Origin: an uncultured Clostridia bacterium
GTDB lineage: Bacteria; Bacillota; Clostridia; Christensenellales; Borkfalkiaceae
Assembly: GCA_934272745.1 (NCBI GenBank)
Contig: CAKQSI010000043.1
Span: forward strand, 1 to 18,801
DNA length: 18,801 nucleotides
Direction: 5' to 3'
The translations under genes were made by a program, and so were the position numbers. Positions 1 through 7,342 of this stretch are shown piece by piece (position 1 is the first letter of the stretch; each line of letters opens with the position of its first letter). Under the pieces are notes generated by a model, which saw only the letters and a program-made list of their open reading frames with translations, was not told where the DNA came from and made no database searches.

Positions 1-399
1 GATTTTTGCGCGTTTTTCGTTTACTTTTCCGTGCTTTTTCGTCCGCTTTCCGGACGTTTCGTTTTTTACTTTGCGCCGGCTTTCCTGCTTTTTGCATCTG
101 CTTTCTGCTTTTTGCGCCGGAAATTCTGTTTTCGACTGTTTGTTACGGCGGGATACTCGCCGTCTTGTGTCCAAAGCCCGTCGCAAACAGTGTCACAATT
201 TCGCAGTTTTTGCACCGATTTTGCGGGTACGTACCCCCGTTTTCGGGAACGCGGACAATTTTAAGCGCGCCCGTCCGCCGCCGACTTTTCTTGCTTCGCC
301 GCACCTTTGCACCGCCGATTCCTCTTGCACTGTCGCACCTCTCCGCTACCGATTCCCCTTACTCTACCGCCCTCTTCCCGCCGCGGTTTTACCCGAAAT
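1..399. other. Gene-poor spacer, pyrimidine-rich on the plus strand
   Basis: No convincing gene is seen here. Several frames stay open, but their translations are Phe/Arg/Leu-rich, start without a ribosome site and run into the antisense of the downstream permease gene. The plus strand is rich in short T runs separated by CG-rich triplets. Local duplications are visible: CTGCTTTTTGC at 85 and 105, and TTTGCGCCGG at 70 and 111. No hairpin with a U tract was found to terminate the minus-strand permease pair that ends at 400. Confidence 0.5.
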
Positions 400-822
400 T
401 TACTCTTCCTTTTTCCCGCCCTTCGGGCTTTTGGGCGCGTAAAAGGAAGCGGGCTTGTCCGTTCCGCGCAATCTCCTTACGGCGTTGAACGCCGCAAGCA
501 GCAGCAAAAATCCGCCGAAACACCGCCGTAGCAGCCGGTCGGTCACTTTCCGCATAAAAAACGCGCCGAGCGCCGAAAAAATAACCCCCGGCAACACGAG
601 CGGCAGCGCCCCTTTATAGTCCACCAGCCCGTTTTTGGTATGCACGAACAGCGCCGCCCCCGCCATGGGCAAAAAGGCGACCAGATTGATCGCCTGCGCC
701 TGCTTTTGCGTGAACCCCAGAAAAAGCGTCAGAACGGGAATCAACAGCGTGCCGCCGCCCATCCCCATACCGCCGAACGCGCCGCCGACGATTCCGGCTA
801 AAATACAGAAAAAGGTCTTCAT
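400..822 (-). CDS. TauE/SafE (TSUP) family half-size membrane permease, second of a pair
   Basis: A 140-residue membrane protein that corresponds to one half of a TSUP (sulfite/organosulfonate exporter-like) transporter. The family signature is the glycine-rich first helix, GGAFGGMGMGGGTLLIPVL around residues 12-31, followed by the QAQAINL segment (about 41-47) and three more hydrophobic stretches. Full TSUP permeases are about 250 residues and contain two such halves, so this one probably pairs with the neighbouring half at 1030-1407. The hydrophilic tail after about residue 118 (RRLRGTDKPASFYAPKSPKGGKKEE region) is expected to be cytoplasmic. The start is supported by GGAGGAGAGG just before the ATG. 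It lies 207 bases downstream of the other half on the same strand. The transported substrate cannot be told from sequence; an anion such as sulfite or sulfoacetate is known for some members. Confidence 0.88.
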   Translation of the reverse strand: MKTFFCILAGIVGGAFGGMGMGGGTLLIPVLTLFLGFTQKQAQAINLVAFLPMAGAALFVHTKNGLVDYKGALPLVLPGVIFSALGAFFMRKVTDRLLRRCFGGFLLLLAAFNAVRRLRGTDKPASFYAPKSPKGGKKEE

Positions 823-1029
823 TCCTCTCCTCCTTCGTTGAAAAAATTTTTACCTTAAAGCGCTTCTGCGCCTGCGTTCCGCCCGCTTTTCGCCCGAACA
901 CGGCTTGTCCGCTTTTCGCCCGAACCCGCGCCCGGATTTTGTCCCGAAACTGCCGTGCGGGTTTCAGAAAAACCGCCGCGCAAGTCCCCGAACGGCAAAC
1001 GCACGGGTTCCGCCAAACGATAAATCGCT
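823..1029. other. Spacer between the two TSUP halves, with a 17-base direct repeat
   Basis: This spacer holds no gene. CCGCTTTTCGCCCGAAC occurs at 883-899 and again at 909-925, a period of 26 bases. Otherwise the stretch is GC-rich filler. The ribosome site of the downstream half lies at its lower end. Confidence 0.55.
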
Positions 1030-1407
1030 TCAGCCGAACAGCAGATACGCGCCGGAAAGCGCCATCGCTGCGGTAAAGATCCAGAAAACCAGCTTTTCCG
1101 GTACTTTTTTTAGCAGCAACGCACCCATAAATCCGCCCAAAACCACGCCCGCCGCCGTAAAGGCGCCGAGTTTTCCCGGAAAGGCGCCGAACGTAGCATA
1201 AATCAACCCGCTGACTGCGGAAAGGGGCAAAATCAAAAAAATCGCCGTCGCGTGCGCGGTTTTCTGCGGCATTTTCAGCCCGGAAGCGAGCAGCGGCACG
1301 GCAACCATTCCGCCGCCTCCGCCGAAAAACCCGTTGCAGATCCCGACCAGCGAACCGAAAAAACGCACGCGCCTTTTTTGCTTTTTTCTCTCAGAATTTT
1401 CGCTCAT
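1030..1407 (-). CDS. TauE/SafE (TSUP) family half-size membrane permease, first of a pair
   Basis: About 125 residues from the ATG at 1407. After a short basic N-terminus (SERKKQKRRVR) comes the TSUP first helix with the run GICNGFFGGGGGMVAVPLL, then QKTAHATA, then three further hydrophobic helices ending at LSGAYLLFG. It has one TSUP half (four helices) and is the natural partner of the 140-residue half at 400-822; the two probably form a heterodimeric permease. An ATG 13 codons further upstream (1446) is in frame, but it would begin upstream of the predicted transcription start and adds only MRLFFELFPNYLY. Neither start has a Shine-Dalgarno sequence, so translation may begin close to the 5' end of the message. 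Substrate unknown. Confidence 0.85.
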   Translation of the reverse strand: MSENSERKKQKRRVRFFGSLVGICNGFFGGGGGMVAVPLLASGLKMPQKTAHATAIFLILPLSAVSGLIYATFGAFPGKLGAFTAAGVVLGGFMGALLLKKVPEKLVFWIFTAAMALSGAYLLFG

Positions 1408-1424
1408 ATATAAATAGTTTGGAA

Positions 1425-1454
1425 ATAATTCAAAAAATAATCGCAAAACGTCAA
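1425..1454 (-). promoter_or_regulatory. Candidate promoter for the TSUP pair
   Basis: Reading the minus strand, TTGACG (1454-1449) and AATTAT (1430-1425) are separated by 18 bases. The -35 box is good and the -10 box matches four of six positions. Transcription would start only about 10 bases before the ATG at 1407, which fits the absence of a ribosome site. Confidence 0.4.
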
Positions 1455-1472
1455 GTTTTTTCTTTATTTTTA

Positions 1473-1501
1473 TTGCTTTTTGCAGCGTTTTGTATTACAA
1501 T
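1473..1501 (+). promoter_or_regulatory. Sigma-A-type promoter for the 996-residue lipoprotein
   Basis: TTGCTT (1473-1478), a 17-base spacer, and TACAAT (1496-1501). Transcription should start near 1508, giving a 35-base leader with an AGGTGA ribosome site before the ATG at 1543. It stands back to back with the minus-strand promoter of the TSUP pair. Confidence 0.65.
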
Positions 1502-1542
1502 AGAAAATGCTTAGCAAAATTTACTTTTTATAGGTGAAATGT

Positions 1543-4533
1543 ATGACGAACAAAGCAAACAGAACCAGACTGCAAGTCCTTCTTTGCGTGGTGATCGCAT
1601 TGATGGTTGCATTCTCCCTTGCCGTTACCGGCTGTAAAGGCAACGGCAACGCTAAACCGAGCGCTTCGGCTTCCGCTTCTGTGGATACCAATCCGAGAGG
1701 GTTGACCATCCTCAACGGCGATTTTGAAAGAATCACGACCTCTGCCGAAGAAACCAAGTACCCCGTCACGTCGGTACCCAGTTTCACCAAGTCTTACGAC
1801 TACGGCTTCTCTTCCAGTTCCGGAAAGGCGCCCGACAAGACTTCCAAAGGCAAAAGCGGCGTTGTGGATCTTTCCAAAGATTTCGGCGATAACAGCGACA
1901 TCGGTCTTGCCACCGCGAAAAATCCGGGCTACTGCCCCGACGTGAAGGACAAGACGGACGACCTCGGCACGCACGCGCTGATGATTCATAACGGCGAACC
2001 GACCGCGCTCCGCTTTACCACCTCTTCTTCGTTCTCTCTCGCGGCAAACACTTACGCGAAAGTCTCCGTCTGGGTCTACACGACGGATATCGAAAACTAC
2101 GAAGGCAAGACGGCGGAACAGGGTTCGGCGTTCGGCGCCAATATTACGGTCAGCGGTTCGAGCAACACGTTCGACCCCGTTTCCATTCGCAACATCAACA
2201 CTTTCGGCGAATGGAAACAGTACACCGTCTATCTCGCCGGTTCGGATTTTGAATCCAACTCGGTTTATTTCGCGCTGGGTCTTGGCAAAGGCACCTCCTC
2301 CAACTACGCGGAATACGTTAAAGGTTACGCCTTCTTCGACGAACTGCTGGTGGAATACGTGAGTGAAGCCGACTACCTAGCCGCGGAAAAAAACGCGACC
2401 GTTGCCTCGAAGCACCTTTCCGGCGAACACGAAATTATCGACCTTTCCAAGGACGAAGTTGCGGCAAAGAACATCGCCGTCAACTTTAAAGCCGCCGCGA
2501 AAGAAGAAGTTCTTTCTGGCGGCGTGACCGTTTCCAAGATTCCCTCTGCCGTGACCGAAGTTCCCGAAGATACCGCAGGCAAGAAAGGTCTCGTGACACT
2601 GGACGAAGCCAAAGCGGTCGACGCTTCCGCGTTTGAAAACTTCCCGTTTGCCGGTTCTTCCAAACTTCTGATGATCGAAAACAAGATCGCCACCAGCTAT
2701 CAGGCTCTTTCCGCGGACAGAACCGTCCCCGCCAACAGCTGCAAACTGATCTCGGTCTACGTCAAGACCTCGTCCATCGTAGGTTCCACGGGCGCCGGCG
2801 TCTCCCTCATCACCAAGGGAGCAAACGGCGTTTCCGACCCCGCGAAGTACGTTTACAATTCCTTTGCCAACATCGACACGTCGAAGACCGATCACAGCAG
2901 CGAAAAGAATTACTTCCTCGACGGCTGGACGAAATACAACTTCTTCGTTAAAAACGCGACCGGCTACGATATGACCGTGGCGGTGCGCTTTACCTTAGGC
3001 CCCACCGACGTCAGCAACCTCGGTTCGCTGGACATGACCCGCGGCTGGGCAGCCTTTACCGAAGTGTTCGACACCGACATCTCGGCGGCGCAGTACTCCT
3101 CCGCTTCCACTTCTGCTTCCACGAACAAGAAAGTGGATCTGTACTATGGCAGTTATAAAGTAGACTACGCGGGCGGTTTCGATACCCGCTACGCGAACGA
3201 CACCGTCGATTATAAGACCCAACCCGCGATTCCTTCGTCCTGGACGGCGATTTCCGGCGCAAGCAAAGCGGTGGGCGGCGATAAGGCGTTCTCGAAAGAA
3301 AACGTCACCGCCGGTCTCGTCAACTCCGCTTATTTCGACGCGTACGGTCTTTCGGGCGTCACCCTTGCCGACTGGTACAACGCCGGCACCGTTGGCGACA
3401 ACCCGCTGATGATTTACAACACCGACTACGCTTCGTTCGGTTACGCTTCCGCAGCCAAGACCCTTTCCGCGAACACCTCTTATCAGATCAGCGTCCGCGT
3501 GAAGGTAATCGGTGCCGAAGCCAAAGCGTACTTCTATCTCGCGAATTCCGACCTCAAGCTGGAAGATCCGTACGGCGTGAAGAACATCGAAATTCCCGCC
3601 AGCACGGTCAACGAAAAGTTTGACGGCAAGTTTGTGCTTTCCATCGGCAACACGACGGGCATGCACATGAACACCACGCCCGAACTGATCGACCTCGGCG
3701 ACGGCTGGATGCTGCTGAGTTTCTACGTGACCACGGGCGACACGGCGATCACCTACCGCGCGGAAGTGTGGAACGGCGAAAGAATGGCGACTTCCAAAGA
3801 AACCGGCTATTCCAAGGGCTGCGTGTTCTTCCAGGATTTCGACCAGTCCACCGTCACTGCCGACAATATGAAACTGACCCGCGACGAATACCTTGACCAC
3901 TACAACCTGACCAAGGAAAGTGAAAACGTCGTTTCTTACCTGCGCGAAAAACGCAAAAGCGACGCGGAAGATCCCACCGAAGAGATCGTATACGTCTCCA
4001 CCGACTATGCGACCTTCATGGATTACACCGAACTCGACATTAAGGAAGAAGATTCGACCGACGACAGCACCGATAACAACGGTTCTTCCTGCAAGGCAAG
4101 TTTCAACTCCGCAATTCTCCTGTGGGCGTCCTCGCTGATCCTCGCGATCGCGCTGATCATCGTTCTCATCGTCCTCATCGTGAGATCGGCTAAGAACCGC
4201 CTGAAGAGAAAGGAAAAGACCAAACTCTCCGGCAAGTACGACCCCAAGAAGCGCGACGAACTGCACAAAAAACTGCGCGACGCCAAAGCAAAGCAGAATA
4301 CGGCTCCCGCGGAAGACGCTAAGACGGAAGAAGTGAAAGACGAAACCGCCGATGCAGAAACTGCGAAACCCGCCGAAGCGCCGGCAGAAGCCGAAACGAC
4401 CGAAACCGCAGACGAAGCGGAAACAGAACCGGCAGAAGCCCCCGCGGAAGAAACCGCTGAAACACCCGCGGAAAACGATGCAGCACCCGCTTCCGAAGAA
4501 AAGCCGGAAGATAACGGTGACAAACAAGAATAA
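1543..4533 (+). CDS. Large surface lipoprotein with three related domains and a C-terminal membrane anchor
   Basis: A 996-residue exported protein that I do not recognise as a named family. The start is ATG 1543, because the AGGTG ribosome site overlaps the in-frame GTG at 1534. Residues 1-31 are a lipoprotein signal with lipobox VTGC (Cys31), followed by a Ser/Ala linker. Three related domains follow. Each has an LMI-x-N motif (about residues 146, 375, 621), then an L-A-N-x-x-x-x-x-V-x-V strand pair, a central Trp strand (EWKQYTV near 224, DGWTKYNFF near 460, DGWMLLSFY near 720) and a closing FF/D strand with a downstream Tyr. This layout suggests jelly-roll, carbohydrate-binding-like modules, which is an inference. 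A transmembrane helix (about 857-882) with RSAKNRLKRKEK behind it places the Ala/Glu/Pro/Thr-rich tail (about 910-996) in the cytoplasm. Codon use matches its neighbours. A strong terminator lies 107 bases downstream, so it is probably monocistronic. Confidence 0.85.
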   Translation: MTNKANRTRLQVLLCVVIALMVAFSLAVTGCKGNGNAKPSASASASVDTNPRGLTILNGDFERITTSAEETKYPVTSVPSFTKSYDYGFSSSSGKAPDKTSKGKSGVVDLSKDFGDNSDIGLATAKNPGYCPDVKDKTDDLGTHALMIHNGEPTALRFTTSSSFSLAANTYAKVSVWVYTTDIENYEGKTAEQGSAFGANITVSGSSNTFDPVSIRNINTFGEWKQYTVYLAGSDFESNSVYFALGLGKGTSSNYAEYVKGYAFFDELLVEYVSEADYLAAEKNATVASKHLSGEHEIIDLSKDEVAAKNIAVNFKAAAKEEVLSGGVTVSKIPSAVTEVPEDTAGKKGLVTLDEAKAVDASAFENFPFAGSSKLLMIENKIATSYQALSADRTVPANSCKLISVYVKTSSIVGSTGAGVSLITKGANGVSDPAKYVYNSFANIDTSKTDHSSEKNYFLDGWTKYNFFVKNATGYDMTVAVRFTLGPTDVSNLGSLDMTRGWAAFTEVFDTDISAAQYSSASTSASTNKKVDLYYGSYKVDYAGGFDTRYANDTVDYKTQPAIPSSWTAISGASKAVGGDKAFSKENVTAGLVNSAYFDAYGLSGVTLADWYNAGTVGDNPLMIYNTDYASFGYASAAKTLSANTSYQISVRVKVIGAEAKAYFYLANSDLKLEDPYGVKNIEIPASTVNEKFDGKFVLSIGNTTGMHMNTTPELIDLGDGWMLLSFYVTTGDTAITYRAEVWNGERMATSKETGYSKGCVFFQDFDQSTVTADNMKLTRDEYLDHYNLTKESENVVSYLREKRKSDAEDPTEEIVYVSTDYATFMDYTELDIKEEDSTDDSTDNNGSSCKASFNSAILLWASSLILAIALIIVLIVLIVRSAKNRLKRKEKTKLSGKYDPKKRDELHKKLRDAKAKQNTAPAEDAKTEEVKDETADAETAKPAEAPAEAETTETADEAETEPAEAPAEETAETPAENDAAPASEEKPEDNGDKQE

Positions 4534-4640
4534 TCGGGAATGATCTTTCCCCCTTCCTGCAGGGCGCAGGGGTAGGCGCTTTCGCGTAAACCCCGCCCCG
4601 GCGGAAAGGAAATTTCTTCCTGTAAAATCCGTAACAATCG

Positions 4641-4677
4641 GGCGCGCCCGAGGGAAATCCCCTCGGGCGCGCCTTTT
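4641..4677 (+). terminator. Rho-independent terminator of the large lipoprotein gene
   Basis: A perfect 14-base-pair stem (4641-4654 with 4660-4673), beginning GGCGCGCCCG, has a five-base loop and is followed by TTTT. It sits 107 bases after the lipoprotein stop and abuts the 3' end of the minus-strand gene at 4676. It could also stop that transcript, but the minus-strand side lacks a good U tract. Confidence 0.85.
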
Positions 4678-5152
4678 ACGTTATCGCCACCGCGCACCCG
4701 ACGTAAAAAAACGGCAGCGCGTTTTCTTTCCGGATTGCTTCCGATAGCGGCGCGGGACAACTCTGCCCCATAAAAGCCTGCCCGGCAGAAGTTTGCTCTG
4801 CAAAAGCCTGCCCGGCGTAAAAAGGCGCCGTGTCGTTCTGCCCCGCAGTCCGGCCGTATCGGTTCCCCGCGGCGGCGCTTTGCGGCAAATAGATTTTTCC
4901 GCCCCACTCCCTTGCCGCGACAAACGGATCTCCGTCCGCCCCCACGCGGCAAAAGCGGAGATTCCCCTCCGGCAGCGCCGCCCATTCTCCCCGCAAAAGA
5001 AAGCCCTTGCGCAGTCTTTTACAAAGTTCCCGGGCAGAAGTGCCGCAAAGCGGCGCAAGGTCGCTCACCGAAACGGTTTTTTCCGCACGGTACAGCAAAA
5101 ACCGCCCGCTGCCCGGCAAATTCAAAGTGCCAAAACTGTTATTTTTTTCCAT
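4676..5152 (-). CDS. Small protein with a LysM-like segment and a GQ-repeat region
   Basis: A 158-residue soluble protein without a signal peptide or membrane helix. Residues 19-62 resemble a LysM fold: an opening LLYRAEKTVSVSDLA strand and helix, CGTSARELCKRL for the second helix, then FLLRGEWAALPEG for the closing strand. The expected motif is y-x-V-x-x-g-D-t-l-x-x-I-A followed by g-t-s-x-x-x-l and G-x-x-l-x-I-P. Residues 66-90 (RVGADGDPFV to KIYLP) may be a degenerate second copy. Residues about 102-131 hold AGQ/MGQ repeats, encoded by a 30-base direct repeat. The start has GGGAG six bases ahead of the ATG and a promoter candidate 68 bases upstream. The role is unknown. LysM usually binds peptidoglycan or chitin, but here the protein appears cytoplasmic, as for some spore-coat LysM proteins. 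The ORF is well supported; the LysM assignment is moderate. Confidence 0.65.
   Translation of the reverse strand: MEKNNSFGTLNLPGSGRFLLYRAEKTVSVSDLAPLCGTSARELCKRLRKGFLLRGEWAALPEGNLRFCRVGADGDPFVAAREWGGKIYLPQSAAAGNRYGRTAGQNDTAPFYAGQAFAEQTSAGQAFMGQSCPAPLSEAIRKENALPFFYVGCAVAIT
4772..4816. repeat. 30-base-period direct repeat within the LysM-like gene
   Basis: AAAAGCCTGCCCGGC occurs at 4772-4786 and 4802-4816. The period of 30 bases keeps frame and encodes the repeated AGQAF motif of the protein. Confidence 0.6.
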
Positions 5153-5178
5153 CTCTCTCTCCCGTTTTCAAAGCCTAT

Positions 5179-5199
5179 CCGAAGGGCGTACCCCTCCGG
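5179..5199 (-). other. Leader hairpin of the LysM-like gene
   Basis: On the minus strand CCGGAGGG, a five-base loop and CCCTTCGG form an eight-pair stem with one G-U pair. It lies in the predicted leader, 27 bases before the ATG. There is no U tract, so it is not a terminator. It may shield the 5' region of the message. Confidence 0.4.
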
Positions 5200-5219
5200 T
5201 GCAAAAAGACGCGTAAAAT

Positions 5220-5249
5220 ATTCTACGCAAAACGCACCGCCTAAGGCAA
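5220..5249 (-). promoter_or_regulatory. Candidate promoter for the LysM-like gene
   Basis: On the minus strand TTGCCT (5249-5244), an 18-base spacer, and TAGAAT (5225-5220). The -10 matches five of six positions. Transcription would start near 5213, about 60 bases before the ATG. Confidence 0.4.
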
Positions 5250-5304
5250 ATTTCCCAGCGCGAAAACGACGCTCACCGGCAGGTATTCTGCACGAACTTC
5301 CTTT

Positions 5305-5390
5305 CGCCGCCCGCAAAAGTTACCGCGCCGCCCGCAAAAACTTTTTTATATACGGCGCATCAGAAAACTTCTTTTCTTTTATATGCGCCG
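5305..5390. repeat. Short direct and inverted repeats ahead of the flippase gene
   Basis: CGCCGCCCGCAAAA is present at 5305-5318 and 5326-5339, a period of 21. CGGCGCAT (5353-5360) and ATGCGCCG (5383-5390) form an eight-base perfect inverted repeat around a 22-base AT-rich loop. No gene is seen between 5153 and 5440. Confidence 0.4.
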
Positions 5391-5440
5391 CGCAGGCGGA
5401 AAATGTGCTAACCCGTCCCTTTTCCGCATAGAATTTCGGT

Positions 5441-7342
5441 ATGAAAACGCGAAAAATTTTGCCCACCGAAAATTCTATAAAAGGACGCCCGGCGCCGATC
5501 CTTGCCCGGTATTCCCGGAATTGTTTCCGGCACTCCGCGCAAAACGACTCCTTGCATTCTCCGCAAAACTCCGCCTCGTACCAAACGAAAAAAGCGGTTG
5601 GAGCGCCGTCCGTAAAACCCGCGCCCGCCCCCTCTGCACGGACAGTCGAAAAAACGTCGGCACCGCCCGAAAACCCCGCTTCGGCATTCACAAAAGTGGC
5701 GAAAGCAGTGTCCGAAAACCCCGCTTCGGCAATCGCCAAAGAAACGACAGCGGCGCACCCGAAACCCGCCCCAGCACTCTCCAAGGTTCCCCCGAAAACC
5801 GCCCCAACGTTCTCCAAGACTCCCGAAAACTCCACCCCCACGCTTGCCAAAAGCGCGGCGATGGCGGCTGCAACCGTCACTCTTCTTTCCATTGCGGAAC
5901 GGTTTTTCGGCTTTTTGTACCGCGTGGTGCTTTCCCGCAAGTTGGGCGCGGAAGGCATGGGGCTGTATTACATTGCCCTTTCGGTCTTTGCGGTTTTCGT
6001 AACGGTAGCGGCTTCTGGCGTGCCGGTAACGGTATCGCGGCTGATGGTGCGCTTCCGGACGGAAGGAAACGAAAAAAAAGCGTCCGGCGTAGTGACGGCG
6101 GGCGTTTTAGTGGCGCTTTGCTACAGCATTCCTGCGGCAATCCTATTATTTTTATTGCGGAACTCCTTAGGTTTCCTGTTTACGGACGAACGCTGCGTGC
6201 TGCTTTTTATCTGCATGCTGCCGGGACTGATCGTCAACTCGGTCTACGCGGTGCTGCGCGGCGCGTTCTGGGGGGACGGGCGCTTTACCGCTTACGCCGT
6301 CATCGAACTCGTGGAAGAAATCGTCATGGTCGCCGTAGGAACGGTCGCCATATCCCTGACCGTCAGCCGCGGCAAGGGAGAAATTTCCGCAGCGGTCGCG
6401 GTGACCGTTTCCTACTTCGCTTCCTTTTTATTGGCAACGGCGCTGTATCTCGGGCGGGGCAGGCGGTTTACTTCCCCCAAAGGTACGCTGAAACCGCTGC
6501 TTTCCTCCGCGCTGCCCATTACGGGAATGCGCACCGCGGGGTCGTTTCTCAACTCTTTTATCGCGGTTCTGCTGCCCCTGCGGCTCATCGCCGCCGGACT
6601 TTCCCCCGAAAACGCGGTAAAAACCTACGCCGCGGCAAGCGCGATGGCAGTTCCCATTCTGTTTGCGCCGTCCACCATCATCGGTTCGGTTTCGCTGGTG
6701 ATGGGTCCGCGCCTTTCCGGCGAATTTTACGGCAACAAAAAAAGCGCGCTGCGCACCACTGCCGAAACCTCGCTGAAAGCCGCTGTGCTACTTGCCTGCC
6801 TGATGATCCCCGCCGTATTCGTGGGCGGCGCCGACCTTTGCCTGCTGCTGTACCGGAACGGCGAGGCGGGCGCCTACGTCGAAAAATTTGCGCTGCTGCT
6901 CCTGCCTATGAGCCTTTCGATGATGACGACGGGAATCCTCAATTCCATGGGATACGAAAAGCATACCCTGCTGTTCTTTCTTTCGGGAAGCGCCGGCATG
7001 CTGCTATCGGTGTGGTTTTTGCCCAACGTGCTGGGCGCAGAAGCGCTCCTCGTCGGGTTTTCGCTCAGTTTTTCGGTCAGTGCGGCGCTTTCTCTTTGCT
7101 TCCTGCAAAAAAAATGCAGGGCGGCGGGACGCGTGCTTCCCTTTGCCCTGCAAAACGTCGCCGTTTTACTGCCGACGCTGTTTTTCGGTAGATGTATCCG
7201 GAATTTATCTGCCGCCCTGCCCCGTTTCCTCGCTATGAGCCTTGCAGTCACCGCGGCTTTCGTCTTTCAGATCGTGCTGCTCGCAGCGTTCGGCACCGTC
7301 CGCCTCTCCGCCTTCGGCAAGCGGAAACGCGCCGCCGTCTGA
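5441..7342 (+). CDS. SpoVB/MurJ-like flippase (MOP superfamily) with a repetitive N-terminal extension
   Basis: A 633-residue polytopic membrane protein of the MOP superfamily (SpoVB, MurJ, Wzx). These proteins flip lipid-linked cell-wall or polysaccharide precursors across the membrane. The family core begins near residue 137, with the first-helix pattern SIAERFFGFLYRVVLSRKLG followed by AEGMGLYYIALSVF, and runs through about 14 hydrophobic helices to the basic end GKRKRAAV. The core is about 495 residues, a usual length. The first 136 residues are extra: hydrophilic, Pro/Ala/Ser/Lys-rich, with a roughly 15-residue repeat (ENPASAFTK, ENPASAIAK, KPAPALSK, KTAPTFSK, NSTPTLAK). The start is uncertain. 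ATG 5441 is the first possible start but has no ribosome site, and neither has the in-frame ATG 5861 that would give a normal-length protein. SpoVB is favoured over MurJ by the overall pattern, but the assignment is not firm. The 3' end overlaps the convergent folT gene. Confidence 0.82.
   Translation: MKTRKILPTENSIKGRPAPILARYSRNCFRHSAQNDSLHSPQNSASYQTKKAVGAPSVKPAPAPSARTVEKTSAPPENPASAFTKVAKAVSENPASAIAKETTAAHPKPAPALSKVPPKTAPTFSKTPENSTPTLAKSAAMAAATVTLLSIAERFFGFLYRVVLSRKLGAEGMGLYYIALSVFAVFVTVAASGVPVTVSRLMVRFRTEGNEKKASGVVTAGVLVALCYSIPAAILLFLLRNSLGFLFTDERCVLLFICMLPGLIVNSVYAVLRGAFWGDGRFTAYAVIELVEEIVMVAVGTVAISLTVSRGKGEISAAVAVTVSYFASFLLATALYLGRGRRFTSPKGTLKPLLSSALPITGMRTAGSFLNSFIAVLLPLRLIAAGLSPENAVKTYAAASAMAVPILFAPSTIIGSVSLVMGPRLSGEFYGNKKSALRTTAETSLKAAVLLACLMIPAVFVGGADLCLLLYRNGEAGAYVEKFALLLLPMSLSMMTTGILNSMGYEKHTLLFFLSGSAGMLLSVWFLPNVLGAEALLVGFSLSFSVSAALSLCFLQKKCRAAGRVLPFALQNVAVLLPTLFFGRCIRNLSAALPRFLAMSLAVTAAFVFQIVLLAAFGTVRLSAFGKRKRAAV
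5667..5731 (+). repeat. 45-base in-frame repeat in the flippase extension
   Basis: CCGAAAACCCCGCTTCGGCA lies at 5667-5686 and at 5712-5731. The 45-base period encodes the 15-residue ENPASA repeat. Further, more diverged copies continue to about 5850. Confidence 0.6.

Noticed and set aside
6..488. 160-residue open frame at the left edge
   Set aside because: Starts with TTG without a ribosome site, is Phe/Arg/Pro-rich, and runs antisense into the TSUP gene.
1534..1542. GTG 1534 as start of the large lipoprotein
   Set aside because: This GTG is part of the AGGTGA ribosome site that serves the ATG at 1543.
2995..4527. 510-residue open frame on the minus strand
   Set aside because: It is antisense to the large lipoprotein, has a Phe/Gly/Arg/Val-rich composition without family features, and its start has no ribosome site. 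It stays open because of the biased codon use of the real gene.
4023..4985. 320-residue minus-strand frame
   Set aside because: It crosses the terminator and is antisense to the lipoprotein tail; the Ser/Ala runs mirror the GCx-rich tail codons.
5427..5434. Sigma-E-type -10 box (CATAGAAT) before the flippase
   Set aside because: There is no matching -35 element at the right distance, and it would start transcription at the putative ATG.
5383..7191. 602-residue open frame on the plus strand
   Set aside because: It is a +1-type shadow of the flippase: highly Arg-rich, with no membrane helices, while the overlapping frame gives a clear flippase.
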